DNA of 9,374 nt, taken from an uncultured bacterium (GTDB taxonomy: Bacteria; Bacteroidota; Bacteroidia; Chitinophagales; CAIOSU01). Numbering within the stretch: the stretch's first letter is position 1; every line of letters begins with the position of its first letter. The notes under the pieces are model-generated. The model ran no database searches and was not told where the DNA came from. It was given only the letters and a program-made list of their open reading frames with translations. Below are positions 6,167 to 9,374 of this stretch, one piece after another. Location of the stretch: NCBI GenBank assembly GCA_903861055.1, contig CAIOSU010000254.1, positions 1 through 9,374 of the forward strand, given 5' to 3'. The position numbers and the translations under genes are program-made.

Positions 6167-7306
6167 CTACTTAATAGTTTCAATAATTTTTATGTCTTCG
6201 CCATTGCTCACGTCTCTTGAGCCTTCGGCTATTATCACATCGCCTTTTTTCAACCCTTCCAGTATTTCGGTTTCGCCGTTGTAGCTTTTGCCTGTTTTAA
6301 CAATTTGCCTGCGGGCCACCGTTGCCCCAGTAGAGTCTACATCAGAAAGGTAAACTACATAGTCTTTGCCCATTTCGGCCACATAACGCGTAGGCACCAC
6401 AATAGCGCTATCGTTTTCATAGTCTACTACCTGTATTACGGCCAATAGGTTGGCTTTTAGTGCATTATCTTTGTTGTTGAGCCTAATCTCTATTGGAAAG
6501 GTGCGGTTGGTAGCGTTTATAACTTGGCCCACGTAGCTTATTTTGGCAGCATAGTTTAAGCCTAAGGCCGGAAAATTTAGGTTGGCAGAGTCGCCTTGGC
6601 TTACCGAGCCTATGTAGTTCTCGGCCGCATCGGCTACTACTTTCAATTGGCTTAAGTTTACCACGCGCAGCACTTGACGGCCTGGGCTGGCCAATTCGCC
6701 AACGTTTACGTCAATGTTGTCTACAGTGCCGTCAATAGGAGATTTAATGCGGGTACGGTTTTGCTGTGCTTGTGCCGATGCCAGTTTGCCTTGTAGCGCC
6801 TCAAAGTTGTTTTTGGCCTGCAAAAACTGTAACTCCGAACCTATTTTTTGGTCCCAAAGTTTTTTCTGTTTTTCGTACACGGTTTTGGCCAAGCCAAGCG
6901 CTACCTGCAATTCTTCAAGCTGTTTGCTGATAACGTTGTCATCTAGCACTACTAAGGTTTGGCCTTTGCTTACCCTATCGCCTTCTTTTACTAGTATCTG
7001 CATCACGGTGCCACCTATATCGGTAGTTACTGATACGTTCTCGTCAGAAGTTACGGTTCCTTGAATATCAATGTAGTGCTTAAAGTGCTTGCTAGCCGCG
7101 GCAATAGTTGTTACCTCTCGGCCGTTGTTGCGGCTTACGGTATCTTTACCTAGTTCCGCCTCAAGGGTGGTAATTTTAGCAGTTAATGCATCGCGTTCCT
7201 TGGTAAGCTTCGCTAGTTCTTTTTGTTTAGCTTCTCGGCTATTGCCTCCACCACAACCAGCCAAAAACATCGCCGCTATCATTACGGCAGTGAGAGTGTA
7301 TTTCAT
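6167..7306 (-). CDS. RND efflux membrane fusion protein (periplasmic adaptor lipoprotein)
   Basis: The 379-residue adaptor that joins the RND pump to the outer membrane channel. The N-terminal signal ends in the lipobox LAGC (15-18), so C18 should be lipidated and anchor the protein in a membrane. Residues 25-53 form a short coiled coil with leucine or isoleucine at 31, 34, 41, 45, 48 and 52. The first half of the lipoyl (barrel-sandwich) domain is at 98-123 (GGTVMQILVKEGDRVSKGQ), a helical hairpin spans about 125-183, and the second lipoyl half is at 186-216 (SPIDGTVDNIDVNVGE). A beta-barrel domain (about 220-295) and a membrane-proximal domain to the C-terminus (VVPTRYVA onward) complete the HlyD/AcrA-like layout. 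The gene lies 26 bases after the channel gene and 39 before the pump gene, consistent with one operon. Length and start are normal. Confidence 0.96.
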   Translation of the reverse strand: MKYTLTAVMIAAMFLAGCGGGNSREAKQKELAKLTKERDALTAKITTLEAELGKDTVSRNNGREVTTIAAASKHFKHYIDIQGTVTSDENVSVTTDIGGTVMQILVKEGDRVSKGQTLVVLDDNVISKQLEELQVALGLAKTVYEKQKKLWDQKIGSELQFLQAKNNFEALQGKLASAQAQQNRTRIKSPIDGTVDNIDVNVGELASPGRQVLRVVNLSQLKVVADAAENYIGSVSQGDSANLNFPALGLNYAAKISYVGQVINATNRTFPIEIRLNNKDNALKANLLAVIQVVDYENDSAIVVPTRYVAEMGKDYVVYLSDVDSTGATVARRQIVKTGKSYNGETEILEGLKKGDVIIAEGSRDVSNGEDIKIIETIK

Positions 7307-7332
7307 TTTATCGGTAGTTTTATTGCTTTTGT

Positions 7333-8691
7333 TTATAGTTTTCCTAATGCTTTTTCAACAGCCACACGTTTTACTAGTAGGTTGTATATGGCGTTGGTAT
7401 AGTTTGCTTGTGTTTGTGTGAGCGACGATTCCGCATCGGCCAGCTCTAGGCTCGACGATAAGCCCTCTTTGTTCATTATCGTTACCTTGTTAAATATTTT
7501 CTGAGCCAGTTCCATATTGCCCAATTGTATCTCATACTCCAGTTTAGCATTTTTAAACTCGGTAAGGGCATTCTTGTATTGTAGGGCGGCTTGCTCTTTA
7601 AAATTATTTATGTTGTTCTGTATTTTCATCATATCCAGCTTCTTTTGCTGGTATACCGAGCCGCTTTTGTAGCTATGAAAAATGGGTACGTTCAATTGAA
7701 AGCCAATGTAACCGGTTTGGAACCAAGGCTCGGTTTTATCGAAAAAGTTAAATTGCTGGCGTTGGGCATTAAAACCATAGCCAAAGAAACCAACCAACGA
7801 CGGCAAATAGTTGGCACGCACCTGCTGTGCATCGTATTTGCGCACTTCGTATTGGGTTTTCAGTAAGTTGTATTCAACCCTGCTTTCGGCGTTAAAATCG
7901 CCAAAGGTAGTATCGGCGTTCACTATCAACATGTCGTTTAGGTTGCCGGTAAGTTTAATGGGTTGCTCTAGGCTCATACCCATTTGGTATTTCAGCACAT
8001 TAAGCGTTAGCTCGGCACCAAAAGCAGCCTCAGTGTATTTCGATTTAAGGTTGTTTAGGCTTAAAGTGAGGCGGTCAACGCTCAGTTCTTCGGTTAAGCC
8101 AGCTTTAAAAAGCTCGGATGTTTCAAATTGCAGTCGTTCTATGGTGGCAATGTTCAAGGCCAATATACGGCGGCTTTCTTCGGCTACCAGCGCGCCATAA
8201 AAAGCTTTAGCTATCTCCTCCCGAACTTGTATTTCAGTTAGGTTTTGTTGGTCTTGCGTTATGGCCAAAAACGCTTTATTCGCCTTTAGGCCAATAAAAT
8301 ATCGCCCATCCAAAATCAATTGGTTGATTTCGAAATTGAGGGCCATGTTTTGGGGGGTACCAAACTGAACTTGCAAATCTTCAGGGTTGCCAAAAGCACC
8401 GGCCGGAATAATGCTTACGGGTAGTTTGAAATTGTCTTTGTACTGCAGGTTGGCCGAAATTTGTGGCAAGCCTGTAGTAATTATCTCCAGCACGCGCATT
8501 TTGGTTATGCGTATGTCAAGAGCCGAGTTCAGGATGCTAACGTTGTGCTCCAAAGCGTAACTTTGGGCTTGCTCTAGCGTAAGCGTAATAGAGTCGCTGC
8601 TGGTAGGTGTGTTCTGGGCATTGGCTACTAATGCTTGCGATGCGATAAGTAGCGCTATAATGCATTTAAACAGGGAGTTGGGTAGTTTCAT
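7333..8691 (-). CDS. TolC-family outer membrane efflux channel
   Basis: The 452-residue outer membrane factor of the exporter. A Sec signal peptide (1-25; basic MKLPNSLFKC start, hydrophobic core, ANA cleavage site before Q26) directs it to the periplasm. The mature part shows the two-fold outer-membrane-efflux-protein layout: LTLEQAQSYALEHN (37-50) opens the first half, followed by long amphipathic helices including FKAGLTEELSVDRL (195-208). The second half has the strand FQLNVPIF (331-338) and ends with the family's helix near 409-450 (EGLSSSLELADAES, then KRVAVEKALG). Three such chains would form the beta-barrel and periplasmic tunnel. Its ATG shares one base with the regulator's stop codon in the overlap TAATG (8693-8689), a layout that favours translational coupling. 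No frameshift or missing part is visible. Confidence 0.96.
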   Translation of the reverse strand: MKLPNSLFKCIIALLIASQALVANAQNTPTSSDSITLTLEQAQSYALEHNVSILNSALDIRITKMRVLEIITTGLPQISANLQYKDNFKLPVSIIPAGAFGNPEDLQVQFGTPQNMALNFEINQLILDGRYFIGLKANKAFLAITQDQQNLTEIQVREEIAKAFYGALVAEESRRILALNIATIERLQFETSELFKAGLTEELSVDRLTLSLNNLKSKYTEAAFGAELTLNVLKYQMGMSLEQPIKLTGNLNDMLIVNADTTFGDFNAESRVEYNLLKTQYEVRKYDAQQVRANYLPSLVGFFGYGFNAQRQQFNFFDKTEPWFQTGYIGFQLNVPIFHSYKSGSVYQQKKLDMMKIQNNINNFKEQAALQYKNALTEFKNAKLEYEIQLGNMELAQKIFNKVTIMNKEGLSSSLELADAESSLTQTQANYTNAIYNLLVKRVAVEKALGKL

Positions 8692-9296
8692 TATTCCAGT
8701 ATTTTCTTTTTTTCCAGGTAGGCCTTGCCTTCAGTGGAGGAGATGCCGTGTAAATGGTAGTTTAAGGTTTCGCGATAAACACTAACAAAATCGTATTTGG
8801 CAAACGGAAACAATTTCTGATCGATAATTAAATCCATTCGTGCTATGTAAATTTTAGCCAGTATATCTGGGTTCAAATCGTTGCGGTATAGGCCTTCCTT
8901 CATACCCCTGTTCATGTTGTTCAACATGATGTTGTAAATAAAAGTCATCTTGTAGTCGGTAAATAACTGCCAAGCTGCAGGGTAAAAGCGTTGCATATCG
9001 CCTACAATAGCAGGGTTAATGCCTTTCATGTGGCTGGTTACGTGGCGCGCTATGGATAGCATTTCTTCAATAGCATTGGGCGCATCGTTTACAATCACTT
9101 TAATGTGCTTATGCTCTTGCTTAATGTGGTGCTCCATGGTTCGGCTTACCAAATCGGCTTTATCGGTTACAAACTGATAAAGCGTTTTTTTAGATGCGCC
9201 TAGCGAACGCGACAAGTCGTCCATAGTAGTGTTTTTTACCCCATAGGTAAAAAACAGTTCCTCTGCTTTAACTAATATTTTTTCAAGTGTTTCCAA
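8691..9296 (-). CDS. TetR-family transcriptional regulator (first gene of efflux operon)
   Basis: A 201-residue regulator with an N-terminal TetR helix-turn-helix at about residues 5-51. LVKAEELFFTYGVKNTTM and then DDLSRSLGASKKTLYQF give the usual helix 1, helix 2 and recognition helix 3, with Y40 and F42 in the conserved positions. The C-terminal helical region (about 55-190) would bind a ligand and dimerise; it matches no subfamily I can name. The start is TTG: an in-frame TAA lies two codons upstream (9300-9302), and the first in-frame ATG is M25, inside the DNA-binding domain, so TTG at 9296-9294 is the best start. As the first gene before channel, adaptor and pump, it probably represses its own operon and is released by a pump substrate; this is inferred from context. 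Confidence 0.94.
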   Translation of the reverse strand: METLEKILVKAEELFFTYGVKNTTMDDLSRSLGASKKTLYQFVTDKADLVSRTMEHHIKQEHKHIKVIVNDAPNAIEEMLSIARHVTSHMKGINPAIVGDMQRFYPAAWQLFTDYKMTFIYNIMLNNMNRGMKEGLYRNDLNPDILAKIYIARMDLIIDQKLFPFAKYDFVSVYRETLNYHLHGISSTEGKAYLEKKKILE

Positions 9297-9323
9297 AAAT
9301 TAGCGGTGTTTTGATAGCGGGGG

Positions 9324-9356
9324 CAAAGTTATGGTACAAAAACCCAGGAAACCAAA
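9324..9356 (-). promoter_or_regulatory. Bacteroidota-type promoter of the TetR-efflux operon
   Basis: On the minus strand TTTG (9356-9353) is followed after 21 bases by TAACTTTG (9331-9324), an exact match to the Bacteroidota -7 consensus TAnnTTTG with a spacing in the accepted range. Transcription would start near 9317-9320, leaving a leader of only about 20-25 bases before the TTG start at 9296. No Shine-Dalgarno sequence is visible in that leader, as is common in this phylum. This is the only consensus-quality promoter I see for the four genes downstream. Confidence 0.68.
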
Positions 9357-9374
9357 TAAAGTTTTAAAGTTTCC
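9347..9374. promoter_or_regulatory. Possible operator: inverted repeat over the -33 box
   Basis: The arms GGAAAC (9347-9352) and GTTTCC (9369-9374) form a perfect inverted repeat with 16 bases between them, next to and partly covering the upstream promoter element. The inner bases match the dyad only in part. A protein bound here would block RNA polymerase, as expected for autorepression by the TetR-type regulator. The right arm ends exactly at the window edge, so the full length cannot be seen, and six-base arms in AT-rich DNA may be chance. Confidence 0.28.

Overview
The window looks like chromosomal DNA of a Bacteroidota (Bacteroidetes) bacterium of moderate GC. The clues are a promoter matching the phylum's TTTG / TAnnTTTG consensus, no clear Shine-Dalgarno sequences, a small membrane protein with a GldL-like N-terminal motif, a Bacteroidota-style RND pump, and AT-rich intergenic repeats of a kind I remember from this phylum. 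The genus cannot be told from the sequence.

Layout. Bases 1-252 hold the 3' end of an unidentified plus-strand gene. Every other gene is on the minus strand, so the biology reads from right to left. A four-gene efflux operon runs from about 9356 down to about 2483: a promoter, a TetR-type regulator with a TTG start (9296-8691), a TolC-type outer membrane channel (8691-7333), a lipoprotein membrane fusion protein (7306-6167), an RND inner membrane pump (6127-2639), then a strong intrinsic terminator (2520-2483). After it comes a two-gene unit: an FAD-dependent dehydrogenase of the COG2509 type (2338-776) and a small multi-pass membrane protein (756-244). That last gene overlaps the plus-strand gene tail to tail by 9 bases.

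How the genes work together. The operon encodes a whole tripartite exporter spanning the inner membrane, periplasm and outer membrane, with its probable local repressor as the first gene. Gaps of -1, 26 and 39 bases support one transcript. The substrate cannot be read from the sequence. The FAD protein and its membrane neighbour have no evident link to the pump.

The 300-base gap at 2339-2638 is the only sizeable non-coding stretch. It holds an AT-rich inverted repeat touching the pump's stop codon, the terminator, a possible promoter for the FAD gene, and a GC-rich hairpin flanked by short direct repeats. No RNA genes, CRISPR arrays or transposases were seen. Most of the window is ordinary. 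The points most worth a second look are the extra hydrophobic pair in the pump, the intergenic repeats, and a possible operator at the right edge.
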